A stretch of DNA of 64,000 nt from Chloroflexi bacterium 44-23 (GTDB lineage: Bacteria > Chloroflexota > Anaerolineae > Anaerolineales > Anaerolineaceae). This document shows, in pieces, positions 45,209-52,432 of this stretch; positions within the stretch are counted from its first letter, which is position 1; every line of letters starts with the position of its first letter. Below the pieces are notes generated by a model. The model ran no database searches. It was not told where the DNA came from and was given only the letters and a program-made list of their open reading frames with translations. The stretch lies in the NCBI GenBank assembly GCA_001899005.1, contig MKUW01000028.1, positions 429,163 to 493,162 on the forward strand. Reading direction: 5' to 3'. The position numbers and the translations under genes were made by a program.

Positions 45209-45257
45209 GCATGCATGCTGATCCTAGCCGGGCAGGCAACTGCAGTCAAGCAACCGC

Positions 45258-45286
45258 TTGACATCCACCTCTGCTACGAGTAGAAT
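45258..45286 (+). promoter_or_regulatory. tRNA-Phe promoter
   Basis: TTGACA (45258-45263), 17-nt spacer, TAGAAT (45281-45286), 11 nt before the mature tRNA 5' end. Confidence 0.85.
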
Positions 45287-45297
45287 ATTTCCACCGA

Positions 45298-45370
45298 GCC
45301 GAGTTAGCTCAGTTGGTAGAGCACACGACTGAAAATTGTGGTGTCCGCAGTTCGATTCTGCGACTCGGCA
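45298..45370 (+). tRNA. tRNA-Phe (GAA)
   Basis: 73 nt cloverleaf: acceptor GCCGAGT/ACTCGGC with discriminator A, anticodon stem CACGA/TTGTG, loop CTGAAAA giving GAA, T arm CGCAG-TTCGATT-CTGCG. CCA is not encoded. Confidence 0.97.
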
Positions 45371-45371
45371 C

Positions 45372-45406
45372 AACCACCTTATTTTGATGAATAGGGTGGT
45401 TTTTTG
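45372..45406 (+). terminator. tRNA-Phe terminator
   Basis: AACCACC/GGTGGTT stem with inner TATT/AATA pairing, then six T's. It is duplicated at 45576-45609. Confidence 0.85.
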
Positions 45407-45680
45407 TTTATGAATGTAAGAAGAAAAGGGTTTTGAGAATTTTAATCACGAATGGCGCGAATAAACGAATGTGGCATAAACTGTAGACAAACCGCCGAGG
45501 AAGCTCAAGTGTCAGACCCCACGACCTGATTATTGCGTCCGCAGTTCGATTCTGCGACTCAGCAGGTCTGACGACCTCCACCTTATTTTGATGAATAGGG
45601 TGGTTTTTTGTTTAAGAATGTAAGAAGAAAAGGGTTTTAAGAATTTTAATCACGAATGGCGCGAATAAACGAATGTGGCA
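45374..45680. repeat. Direct repeats carrying the tRNA-Phe terminator and flank
   Basis: Copy 1 (45374-45476) and copy 2 (45578-45680) are both 103 bp and differ at two positions. Copy 2 is preceded by a 28-nt duplicate of the tRNA-Phe 3' end. A shorter third copy, GTGGTTTTTTGTTTAAGAA and on, is at 46492-46527, so the toxin-antitoxin module lies between copies 2 and 3. Confidence 0.85.
45511..45572. repeat. tRNA-Phe 3' fragment framed by an 8-bp inverted repeat
   Basis: 45537-45564 repeats the last 28 nt of tRNA-Phe (45343-45370) with one change. It is enclosed by GTCAGACC (45511-45518) and GGTCTGAC (45565-45572). It lacks the 5' half and cannot be a tRNA. It resembles an attachment-site remnant or duplication scar. 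Confidence 0.8.
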
Positions 45681-45789
45681 AATTTGGAATTAAGTCTCGT
45701 TAGTTTTTTGCACCTCCTTTGCCTATTTTTTTTGTTTCAGTTTTCAATACTCTGTTTGCTTTAACGCATAAATTCTTTACTTGTGTATC

Positions 45790-46089
45790 CTATCCATTCA
45801 AAGAAGTAGCTTGTAATCTCATTCCAAGTGCATTCACAACCTTAAGAATGGTTGCGAAATCAGGGTTTCCCTCTGAAGATAGAGCCTTATAAAGACTTGT
45901 ACGTCCTAACCCCGTTTGTTTCGCGATATAAGTCATCCCTTTTGCACGGGCAATATCTCCCAACACGGAGGAGATAACCGTAGGGTCTCCATCTTCAAAT
46001 GCAGCCTCCAAATAATTAAGCATGTCTTCATCGGATTTCAGATGTTCCGATGCATCCCAGAGATGAGTAGTTATTGTCGTTTTTTTCAT
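45790..46089 (-). CDS. HigA/RelB-type antitoxin with HTH
   Basis: 99 aa, intact. DASEHLKSDEDMLNYLEAAFEDGDPTVISSVLGDIARAKGM is typical of the 'addiction module antidote' family, followed by an HTH (TYIAKQTGLGRTSLYKALS). Encoded 11 nt downstream of the toxin gene, toxin-first as in HigBA. It should bind the operator at 46403-46418 and repress itself. Its partner is disrupted. Confidence 0.88.
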   Translation of the reverse strand: MKKTTITTHLWDASEHLKSDEDMLNYLEAAFEDGDPTVISSVLGDIARAKGMTYIAKQTGLGRTSLYKALSSEGNPDFATILKVVNALGMRLQATSLNG

Positions 46090-46100
46090 TCTTATATTTC

Positions 46101-46391
46101 CTATAATCTCTGTGCAAGTTCATGAGCTTTCGGGATATCCCTTACCTGAGAGGATTTACTGCCCCCACAAAGCAAGATAATCACAATTTTGCCTTGCTTA
46201 ATAAAATATATTCTGCATCCTCCTGTATAATCAATTTTAAATTCCGAAACGCCTTGCCCTACCGATTCTACATCTCCAAAATTACGAAGCTCAATTCTTT
46301 TGATCCGAACATCGATCCGCGCTTTCGCTCTTTTATCTCAAAGTGAATTGAACCACTTCTGAAAAATATCGGTTTCTCGGATCTAGATCAT
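46101..46391 (-). pseudogene. HigB-type toxin gene with two in-frame stop codons
   Basis: Reading the 96-codon frame from the ATG at 46391 gives a HigB/Gp49-like toxin: I-R-E-T-D-I-F-Q-K-W-F-N-S-L, then D-K-R-A-K-A-R-I-D-V-R-I-K-R, ending in a LLCGGSKSSQVRDIPKAHELAQRL block. Codon 3 is TAG (46385-46383) where the family has Glu, and codon 18 is TGA (46340-46338) where it has Arg. Both fit single-base changes (GAG, CGA). There is no frameshift and the rest is well kept, so decay is recent or selected. Confidence 0.88.
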
Positions 46392-46399
46392 CAACAAAT

Positions 46400-46428
46400 A
46401 CTGTATCCTGTAGGATACGTTTTGTCAA
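46400..46428 (-). promoter_or_regulatory. Toxin-antitoxin promoter with palindromic operator
   Basis: TTGACA (46428-46423), 17-nt spacer, TACAGT (46405-46400). The palindrome GTATCCT-2 nt-AGGATAC (46403-46418) sits in the spacer, an ideal site for antitoxin repression. The -10 ends 8 nt before the toxin ATG, implying a leaderless mRNA. Confidence 0.82.
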
Positions 46429-46704
46429 GATTAACCTTCACAGAGTGACATCTCTATGTTATCTTTTCTATAAATAAATAATTCTTACTTCGTGGTTTTT
46501 TGTTTAAGAAAGTAAGAAGTAAAGGGTAATGGGTGAAAGGTAAAAAGAGAAAACCACAATGGTTTCACCAGCACAAAATGCCATGGAACACGTTACCATT
46601 GAGAAGTTAAATAACTCAATCAGACTGATAAAGCAGCCTTTTATCCAATTAAAAACTGCCAGCTGCCTTCTATAAGCCTATAAAACTCTGTTACAATCGA
46701 TTTT

Positions 46705-48090
46705 ATGAGACTAAAAACAAAAATTCTAGCGGGGCTGATTGCCAGCATCCTGATTGCCGGCGCGCTTTTCATCCTGCTTCCCCGATCCGTTACGATCTCG
46801 ATTAACGGAGAACAACAAATTATCCGCACCCAGGCCTGGACTGTAGCGCAAGTGTTGGAGCAAGGTGACCTGACCCTCCAACCGGAAGATCAGATCACAC
46901 CCGCCCTGAACGAAAATATGCTCGGGGTTAAGACAATTCAGATTGAACTGGCACGGCCTGTAATCATTCAGACTTTACCCGTTGCCCAGACACTAAACCT
47001 GACCACCCCTGAACGGAACTTGGGCTCCATCTTTGCCCTGGCAGGTTTAACCATCGCTCCTCAGGATAAAGTGCTGGTCAACGCCAAACAGGTTAAGAGT
47101 GGTGCAACTTTGCCATATGTGGGTGCCTATTTCATCACACTGAAACAGGCTGTCACATTAACTATCCAGGATCAAAAACAAACTTTATCGATCGCGTCCA
47201 GTGCGGATACCGTGGCTGAAGCCCTTGATGAGGCCAATATTCATTTGGCAAGCGCAGATGAGGTCATCCCACCGGCTTCCACACCACTCGACCACCCCAT
47301 ATCCATCACCATCCGGCGCGCTGTTCCCATCACCGTCAAACTGAAAGAGAAAACCATAAGCCTGCAGAGCGCAGCTACGAACGTGGGTGAAGCACTGGTT
47401 GATGCCGGTCTTAGCTTGCAAGGGTTGGATTACAGTATTCCAGCTGCCTCAGAACCAATTCCAAAAGATGGCACCATTCAACTGGTACGGGTACGTGAAG
47501 AAGTCAATATTACCCAGACCGTTCTTCCTTTCAGTATTGAATACATCAAATCGGATCAAGTAGAACTGGACAAGACTGATATTGTCAAAAAAGGTGAATT
47601 CGGACTGGAAGTAACCCGTTCGCGCATCCGATACGAAGACGATCAGGAAACGCTGCGTACAGAAGAAACCACCTGGATCGCCAAGCAACCCCAGACTCAA
47701 CAAATCGGGCGTGGAACAGAGGTTGTTATCCGTAAAATGGATACGCCTCAAGGAGAAATCGAATACTGGCGCACGGTCAATGTATATGCAACCTCGTATT
47801 CTCCCTGCCGGTCAGGCACAGATCGCTGTTATTATGGAACGTCCAGCGGCTTGCCAGTCCAGCATGGTGTCATCGGCGTCACCCGTTCCTGGTATAACCT
47901 TATGGTTGGGCAACGTGTGTATGTCCCTAATTATGGTATAGGTACAATAGCCGATGTTGGCGGAGGCATTGCCGGAAAATACTGGATTGACCTGGGCTAT
48001 TCGGACAGTGATTATGTGGCCTGGTATTCGAACGTAACCATCTATCTTCTAACACCTGTTCCGAATAATATTCCATGGATCCTGCCCTGA
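46705..48090 (+). CDS. DUF348/G5/3D-domain cell-wall protein (YabE-like)
   Basis: 461 aa. N-terminal membrane anchor or signal (about 5-27), then three DUF348 repeats (about 30-75, 90-135, 150-260), a G5 region (about 265-345) and a C-terminal 3D domain whose three aspartates appear in IADVGGGIAGKYWIDLGYSDSD. 3D domains are lytic transglycosylase-like folds, so it probably acts on peptidoglycan outside the cell. The next gene is rsmA, the same pairing as yabE-ksgA in Bacillus. TACAAT ends 9 nt before the ATG, pointing to leaderless translation. Confidence 0.88.
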   Translation: MRLKTKILAGLIASILIAGALFILLPRSVTISINGEQQIIRTQAWTVAQVLEQGDLTLQPEDQITPALNENMLGVKTIQIELARPVIIQTLPVAQTLNLTTPERNLGSIFALAGLTIAPQDKVLVNAKQVKSGATLPYVGAYFITLKQAVTLTIQDQKQTLSIASSADTVAEALDEANIHLASADEVIPPASTPLDHPISITIRRAVPITVKLKEKTISLQSAATNVGEALVDAGLSLQGLDYSIPAASEPIPKDGTIQLVRVREEVNITQTVLPFSIEYIKSDQVELDKTDIVKKGEFGLEVTRSRIRYEDDQETLRTEETTWIAKQPQTQQIGRGTEVVIRKMDTPQGEIEYWRTVNVYATSYSPCRSGTDRCYYGTSSGLPVQHGVIGVTRSWYNLMVGQRVYVPNYGIGTIADVGGGIAGKYWIDLGYSDSDYVAWYSNVTIYLLTPVPNNIPWILP

Positions 48091-48929
48091 TTCCAACCGC
48101 AATCAACATCCCGCAGCTTCTACGCCAGCATAAACTCTCGCCGCGTAAAAGCCTCGGTCAGAATTTCCTAATTGACCCGGCAGCACTTGAAAAGGTAATT
48201 GACGCCGCTGATATTGAAATGGCAGATGAGGTCCTGGAAATTGGAAGCGGTTTGGGTTCTTTAACTCGTTACCTCGCCATGTCTGCCGCGCGCGTGGTTA
48301 GCGTGGAGATTGACCGGCGCTTGTTTAACATTTTGGAAGATGTACTGGCAAATGTAAAAAATGTTCATTTGGTGCAGGGTGATATCCTCAAGATCAGCCC
48401 GCCTGATTTAATGGAAAAAGATGGCTACCTGGTAATTGCCAATATCCCTTATTACATTACTTCAGCCATCATCCGTCACTTATTGGAAGCTGAAATCAAA
48501 CCGCGCACAATGGTATTAACCATCCAGAAAGAAGTTGCCAGGCGTATTTGTGCTCAACCTGGGGATCTCAGTTTACTGGCCTTGAGTGTACAGGTTTTCG
48601 GGAAACCAACCATCGCGGCCCACATCCCAGCCGGGGCATTTTACCCACCACCCAAAGTGGATTCCGCTGTTATCCGGATTGATTTATACCCTCTGCCGCT
48701 TATTCCTGCCGATCAGATTGAAACCTTCTTCCGGCTTGCAAAAGCAGGTTTTGGACAAAAAAGAAAAATGCTGCGGAGATCATTAACAACTGGATTGAGT
48801 CTGCCGTTTGCCCAAATTGAACAGCTCTTACAGGAAAGCATGATTGACCCCACCCGCCGGGCAGAAACTCTTTCCATGGATGAATGGAAGCTGCTGACTG
48901 CCAATTATATTCAAGGCACCAATAATTAG
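48075..48929 (+). CDS. rsmA: 16S rRNA A1518/A1519 dimethyltransferase
   Basis: 284 aa KsgA. RKSLGQNFLIDP at the start, SAM motif LEIGSGLGSLTRYLA, acidic SVEIDRRL, catalytic NIPYYI and the C-terminal GFGQKRKMLRRSL. Dimethylates two adenosines near the 16S 3' end during 30S maturation. Overlaps the YabE-like gene by 16 nt. Confidence 0.95.
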   Translation: MDPALIPTAINIPQLLRQHKLSPRKSLGQNFLIDPAALEKVIDAADIEMADEVLEIGSGLGSLTRYLAMSAARVVSVEIDRRLFNILEDVLANVKNVHLVQGDILKISPPDLMEKDGYLVIANIPYYITSAIIRHLLEAEIKPRTMVLTIQKEVARRICAQPGDLSLLALSVQVFGKPTIAAHIPAGAFYPPPKVDSAVIRIDLYPLPLIPADQIETFFRLAKAGFGQKRKMLRRSLTTGLSLPFAQIEQLLQESMIDPTRRAETLSMDEWKLLTANYIQGTNN

Positions 48930-49044
48930 CAGGTTTGCCAATAAATAATTAGAACCTGTCAAGCCATGAAAAGCACATTTGGATCGCCTGACGAGTAACT
49001 TCGCCAAACTTTTTTATCGCTCTTAATGCGTTTCAGCCTTCATC

Positions 49045-49776
49045 CTATACGTTTAATTTACGATCCAGGTCGTTATACATACCCAACAAGTACCAGGTGC
49101 GAAAAGCGGCTTCAATTTGTATACGAAAAGACATCTTCGATTTACCCCAGCGCCGGTCAGCGAAGTGAATCGGGATTTCTTTACAGCGAAAACCCAGTCG
49201 CGCGGCCACATAAGCCATTTCCACCTGAAAGATATAGCCGTTGGAAAGCACCCGTTCAAGCGGCATAGCTTGCAGAGTCTCTTTGCGCCAGAAGCGGAAA
49301 CCGCCGGTCACATCGCGAATCTTCATACCTAAAATCGTCCTGGCATAGAAATTCCCAAACCCTGAAAGCATTTTGCGCCAGAATGGCCAATTTTCATCCA
49401 GGCTGCCACCTTTTACATACCGCGATCCCAAAACAAAGTCATACGCATCCAGCAACGATACCAATTCGGGGATAGCTGCTAAAGGATGTGAAAAATCGGC
49501 ATCCATCTGGCCAACATAATCTGCGCCAGCTTGAATGGCAGTTTGAAAACCCAAAATATAAGCGCTTCCCAGTCCCAATTTACCGGTGCGATGCAGAACT
49601 TGAACCTTGCCATCCGTTTTCACTTTCAGTTCATCGACGATTTGGCCGGTTCCATCCGGACTGTTGTCATCCACGATCAATATATTCAGATCGAGCGGTA
49701 AGGCGAACAGAGCTGTCACCAGCTTTTCGATGTTTTCTTTTTCGTTATACGTTGGTACTACGATTGTTGTTTTCAA
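49045..49776 (-). CDS. Family 2 glycosyltransferase, dolichyl-phosphate mannosyltransferase-like
   Basis: About 243 aa. The fold begins TTIVVPTYNEKENIEKLV, followed by VDDNSPDGTG, the metal-binding DAD in GQMDADFSHP, and FADRRWGKSKMS at the acceptor end. The conserved start coincides with a TTG at 49776 after AGGTGG; an in-frame ATG at 49872 lies inside the upstream gene. No C-terminal membrane anchor. Probably transfers a sugar to a polyprenyl phosphate. Overlap with the signalling gene suggests coexpression. Confidence 0.85.
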   Translation of the reverse strand: MKTTIVVPTYNEKENIEKLVTALFALPLDLNILIVDDNSPDGTGQIVDELKVKTDGKVQVLHRTGKLGLGSAYILGFQTAIQAGADYVGQMDADFSHPLAAIPELVSLLDAYDFVLGSRYVKGGSLDENWPFWRKMLSGFGNFYARTILGMKIRDVTGGFRFWRKETLQAMPLERVLSNGYIFQVEMAYVAARLGFRCKEIPIHFADRRWGKSKMSFRIQIEAAFRTWYLLGMYNDLDRKLNV

Positions 49777-50635
49777 TTTCCACCTGGTTTGAGTAATGAT
49801 CGAGATCGTTGATGATTTTCTGAAGGCTTTCCTTGTGGGGGTCAACAATCCAGGAATGGATCTGATAACCAAGACCTTGATCTTGGATGTTGTTACTGAA
49901 TGTACGTGTATTCTTAAAATAATCGAATGACTTGCTCAAACGTAATTGTACATCATCGATAAAAGAGGAAACATTTTCTTCGGGAGCAGTTGATACGAAA
50001 TTTAAGCGACCCCAATGTGCCAGCGCTTCATCGATGTTAACATGTTGTTCGAGTGAGTCCTTCATGATCAAGGCGACGGTTCGCAAAATCTCATCGGCGG
50101 CAATAAAGCCAAACATCTCCCGAAAAGAATCAAGGTTGCATACCTGCACCATCACAACTCCAAAGGAACCGTCCGTCAGGTGATATTCTAAATTCTCGGT
50201 GAACAACTGCCTTTCGGGCAACCCGGTGACTGCATTCATTAAAGAATAGCGCCGGTGCCGCAATAAAACATTACGAATTTTCAAACGTAATTCCTGAAAG
50301 TCGAATGGCTTGGTTATATAATCTTCAACACCCAGCGCCAGTCCTTTCAAACGATCTTCGCGGTACCTTAATTCGGTTAGGAAGATAATCGGAATATCCT
50401 GGGTTTTGCGATTATCCTTAAGGCGGCGAGTGACTTCAAATCCGTCGATATCCGGCAAACGGATATCCAGAATGATCACATCAAAGGCCTCGTTCTGGCA
50501 TAAACGCAGGCAATCTTCACCCCAATTAACGGAGATGACCTGATAGCCCTGTACCGTGAAATAGGCGCTTAACATCTCAGCAATTTCAATGTCATCTTCA
50601 ACAATCAAAATTTTGGCAGGTGCGGTTGATTCCAT
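49745..50635 (-). CDS. Response regulator with degenerate GGDEF domain
   Basis: 296 aa. Receiver: ILIVEDDIEIAEML, phospho-acceptor in VIILDIRLPDIDGFEV, and ITKPFD. From about residue 133 a GGDEF-like fold (NAVTGLPERQLFTENLEYHL) in which the active-site signature reads HWGRLNFV, so cyclase activity is unlikely; it may be a signal-output or binding domain. Third gene of the roadblock operon. Confidence 0.85.
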   Translation of the reverse strand: MESTAPAKILIVEDDIEIAEMLSAYFTVQGYQVISVNWGEDCLRLCQNEAFDVIILDIRLPDIDGFEVTRRLKDNRKTQDIPIIFLTELRYREDRLKGLALGVEDYITKPFDFQELRLKIRNVLLRHRRYSLMNAVTGLPERQLFTENLEYHLTDGSFGVVMVQVCNLDSFREMFGFIAADEILRTVALIMKDSLEQHVNIDEALAHWGRLNFVSTAPEENVSSFIDDVQLRLSKSFDYFKNTRTFSNNIQDQGLGYQIHSWIVDPHKESLQKIINDLDHYSNQVEIENNNRSTNV

Positions 50636-50641
50636 AAGAAT

Positions 50642-51274
50642 TTAGCCTATCGGTTCTTTTTTGACGCGGAACTCACAAACTTCATCTCCCACCGCAATAC
50701 AACGGGATTCTTCCACTTCGAATTGGGTGCCTCCGGAAAGCCATTTTAAACCCTCAAAGATCAAGCCGCTGGCGATATAACAACAAGCCTTTTCACTATG
50801 GCGGCCATAACAAACCGGGCATTGGTGAATGGTATAGACAAAATGTTCGTCTTCCTCCTCCACCGATGAAAATTGATCGCTCATCTGGCTGAAGACCCTT
50901 GCCATGGCTGGTAAGCCTACTTTAATCTTTGTGTGCAATGGCAGCACTTTGAAAGCCAAATCGCCGGCACCCGCCAAGGCCCCAAAACTTCGCAAACCAC
51001 GCTCAAAAGTAGCTTTCCCAACACGCAAAGCCAAATCTCTGCCACCGCGCGGACCGTACATTTCTTCCAAGGCTCCAAATAATGATGAAAACCAGGCAAA
51101 ATCAAATTCCCGATTTAAATTATCCGGCGGTAGCTGTTCGGATAGATGGGCAAGGTTTGCGAGGTTAAGCACAGCATTAACCCCATTTTTTCCCATTACA
51201 TCTTCGAGGGCATTTAAACTTATTCTGGCAATCTTGTTGGGGTAAAACAATCCACTCTCAGGAATGGGTTCCAT
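50642..51274 (-). CDS. V4R-domain protein
   Basis: 210 aa. The C-terminal half (about 125-205) has the V4R pattern with clustered cysteines: HQCPVCYGR, KACCYIASGLIFEGLKWL, ESRCIAVGDEVCEFRV. V4R domains bind small hydrophobic ligands or metals and act in sensing. The N-terminal part (YPNKIARISLNALEDVMG) is the usual V4R companion region. Lies between roadblock and receiver genes. Confidence 0.82.
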   Translation of the reverse strand: MEPIPESGLFYPNKIARISLNALEDVMGKNGVNAVLNLANLAHLSEQLPPDNLNREFDFAWFSSLFGALEEMYGPRGGRDLALRVGKATFERGLRSFGALAGAGDLAFKVLPLHTKIKVGLPAMARVFSQMSDQFSSVEEEDEHFVYTIHQCPVCYGRHSEKACCYIASGLIFEGLKWLSGGTQFEVEESRCIAVGDEVCEFRVKKEPIG

Positions 51275-51286
51275 TTTGGTCCGTTC

Positions 51287-51658
51287 TTAGATAAGCCTTG
51301 TCAGATCTTCCGCTGCACGACGCATATCCAAGAAAATGAGACCGAGCTTCGCCTGCTCACGAGCTAACGCAGTTAAGACTGCATCTTCACCCACGGACAT
51401 TAAGACCACATATCCTTGCGCGCCTTTAATGTATACCTGCTCGAGCGAACCTCTGCCAAGTTCAGTCGCTATCCGCTCACCTAATGAGAGCATTGCCGCC
51501 GACATGGCTGAAACACGATCTTCTTCCACTCCTTGAGGTAAAGCCGAAGCAATTGTCAAACCATCGACACTGACAATCGCAGATGCTTCAATATCCGGTG
51601 AAGAAGCTTGCAAATCCCGCAACCGTTCGACCATAAGTTGAGTTCTAGATTTCGTCAA
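51287..51658 (-). CDS. Roadblock/LC7-domain protein
   Basis: 123 aa covering one roadblock fold: RLRDLQASSPDIEASAIVSVDGLTIASALP, then SLGERIATELGRGSLEQVYIKGAQGYVVLMSVGEDAVLTAL. Such proteins often regulate small Ras-like GTPases (MglB with MglA), but no GTPase gene is nearby. First gene of the four-gene signalling operon. Confidence 0.88.
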   Translation of the reverse strand: MTKSRTQLMVERLRDLQASSPDIEASAIVSVDGLTIASALPQGVEEDRVSAMSAAMLSLGERIATELGRGSLEQVYIKGAQGYVVLMSVGEDAVLTALAREQAKLGLIFLDMRRAAEDLTRLI

Positions 51659-51875
51659 AGCTGTGCTCCTGATAGGAAATTAAATGAATAAAGGGCAAAT
51701 TAATTCCAGTGATTAACTGTAGCATACTCAAAAGTCAGTGTCAAGAAATGTTCCCCTTGCATTTGCCATACAGCAACCTTTCAAATGATGAATTTTTGAG
51801 ATTCCAGGTTCAATGGGCGGAGATTATGACGAGATGCTCTCTTCCCTGCTTTTTAAATCGCACAGCTTTGGTCGC

Positions 51876-52060
51876 AGCCGAGATTGGGGCAGTAACAACA
51901 GCCGGTTGGAAAAGCTACACCGCCTACAACCGACTTCCTAGCTCGGATTCGGGTAAGAATAAATATATTAAATACCCAATCCGAGCTTGAGGGTAGTGGT
52001 CAAAGAGATGGCCCTGCAAATACCAGGCTTCCCTGAAGGTCCCTCAATCTCGGCTAGGAA
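51876..52060. repeat. Third, diverged copy of the structured repeat
   Basis: Same order of blocks as the copies at 1-336. Outer pair AGCCGAGATTG (51876-51886) with CAATCTCGGCT (52045-52055), 11 bp perfect; hairpin AGCTCGGATT (51940-51949) with AATCCGAGCT (51978-51987); TTGAGGG (51987-51993) with CCCTCAA (52041-52047). Where the second copy has GTGAT/ATCAC inside the last helix, this copy has TGGT/ACCA, which looks like compensatory change. Remainder of 51659-52155 shows nothing else. Confidence 0.75.
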
Positions 52061-52155
52061 TGATTTAGATAAAAATAAAGGGATTTCCCACTCAATTTTC
52101 ATCGGAACACTGGCCTAAACCCAAGCACTAAATTTGTCTTCAGAGACCCGCTGAC

Positions 52156-52184
52156 TTGACGGATAAAAAACTCAATGCTATACT
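52156..52184 (+). promoter_or_regulatory. tRNA-Gly/tRNA-Cys promoter
   Basis: TTGACG (52156-52161), 17-nt spacer, TATACT (52179-52184). Confidence 0.82.
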
Positions 52185-52217
52185 AGCGAACACATTAACA
52201 ATCCAAAATACCCTTAT

Positions 52218-52290
52218 GCGGGCATGGTTCAGTTGGTAGAATGTCTCCTTGCCAAGGAGAAGGTCACGGGTTCGAATCCCGTTGCCCGCT
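52218..52290 (+). tRNA. tRNA-Gly (GCC)
   Basis: 73 nt; acceptor GCGGGCA/TGCCCGC with discriminator T, anticodon stem CTCCT/AGGAG with loop TGCCAAG-type giving GCC, T arm with GGTTCGAATCC. CCA not encoded. Cotranscribed with tRNA-Cys 16 nt on. Confidence 0.96.
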
Positions 52291-52306
52291 CAGTTTAAAA
52301 CCTCGC

Positions 52307-52378
52307 GGCGACGTGGCCAAGTTGGCAAGGCAAGGGTCTGCAAAACCCTCATCACGAGTTCGAGTCTCGTCGTCGCCT
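52307..52378 (+). tRNA. tRNA-Cys (GCA)
   Basis: 72 nt; acceptor GGCGACG/CGTCGCC, discriminator T (usual for Cys), anticodon stem AGGGT/ACCCT with loop CTGCAAA giving GCA. CCA not encoded. Confidence 0.96.
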
Positions 52379-52405
52379 CTTCTTTCGAAAAAATAATTTT
52401 ATAAC

Positions 52406-52428
52406 AGATGTCCCTGGGACGTCTTTTT
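52406..52428 (+). terminator. tRNA operon terminator
   Basis: AGATGTCCC and GGGACGTCT form a nine-pair stem (one G-U) followed by TTTTT. It also abuts the convergent binding-protein gene end. Confidence 0.8.
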
Positions 52429-52432
52429 AATT

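Noticed and set aside
45537..45564. Second tRNA gene
   Set aside because: Only the 3' 28 nt are present; the acceptor 5' strand, D arm and anticodon arm are missing.
46101..46391. Stop-codon recoding in the HigB gene
   Set aside because: TAG and TGA both occur, at positions where one-base changes from GAG and CGA explain them. TGA and TAG end other genes normally here, and no recoding signal is visible.
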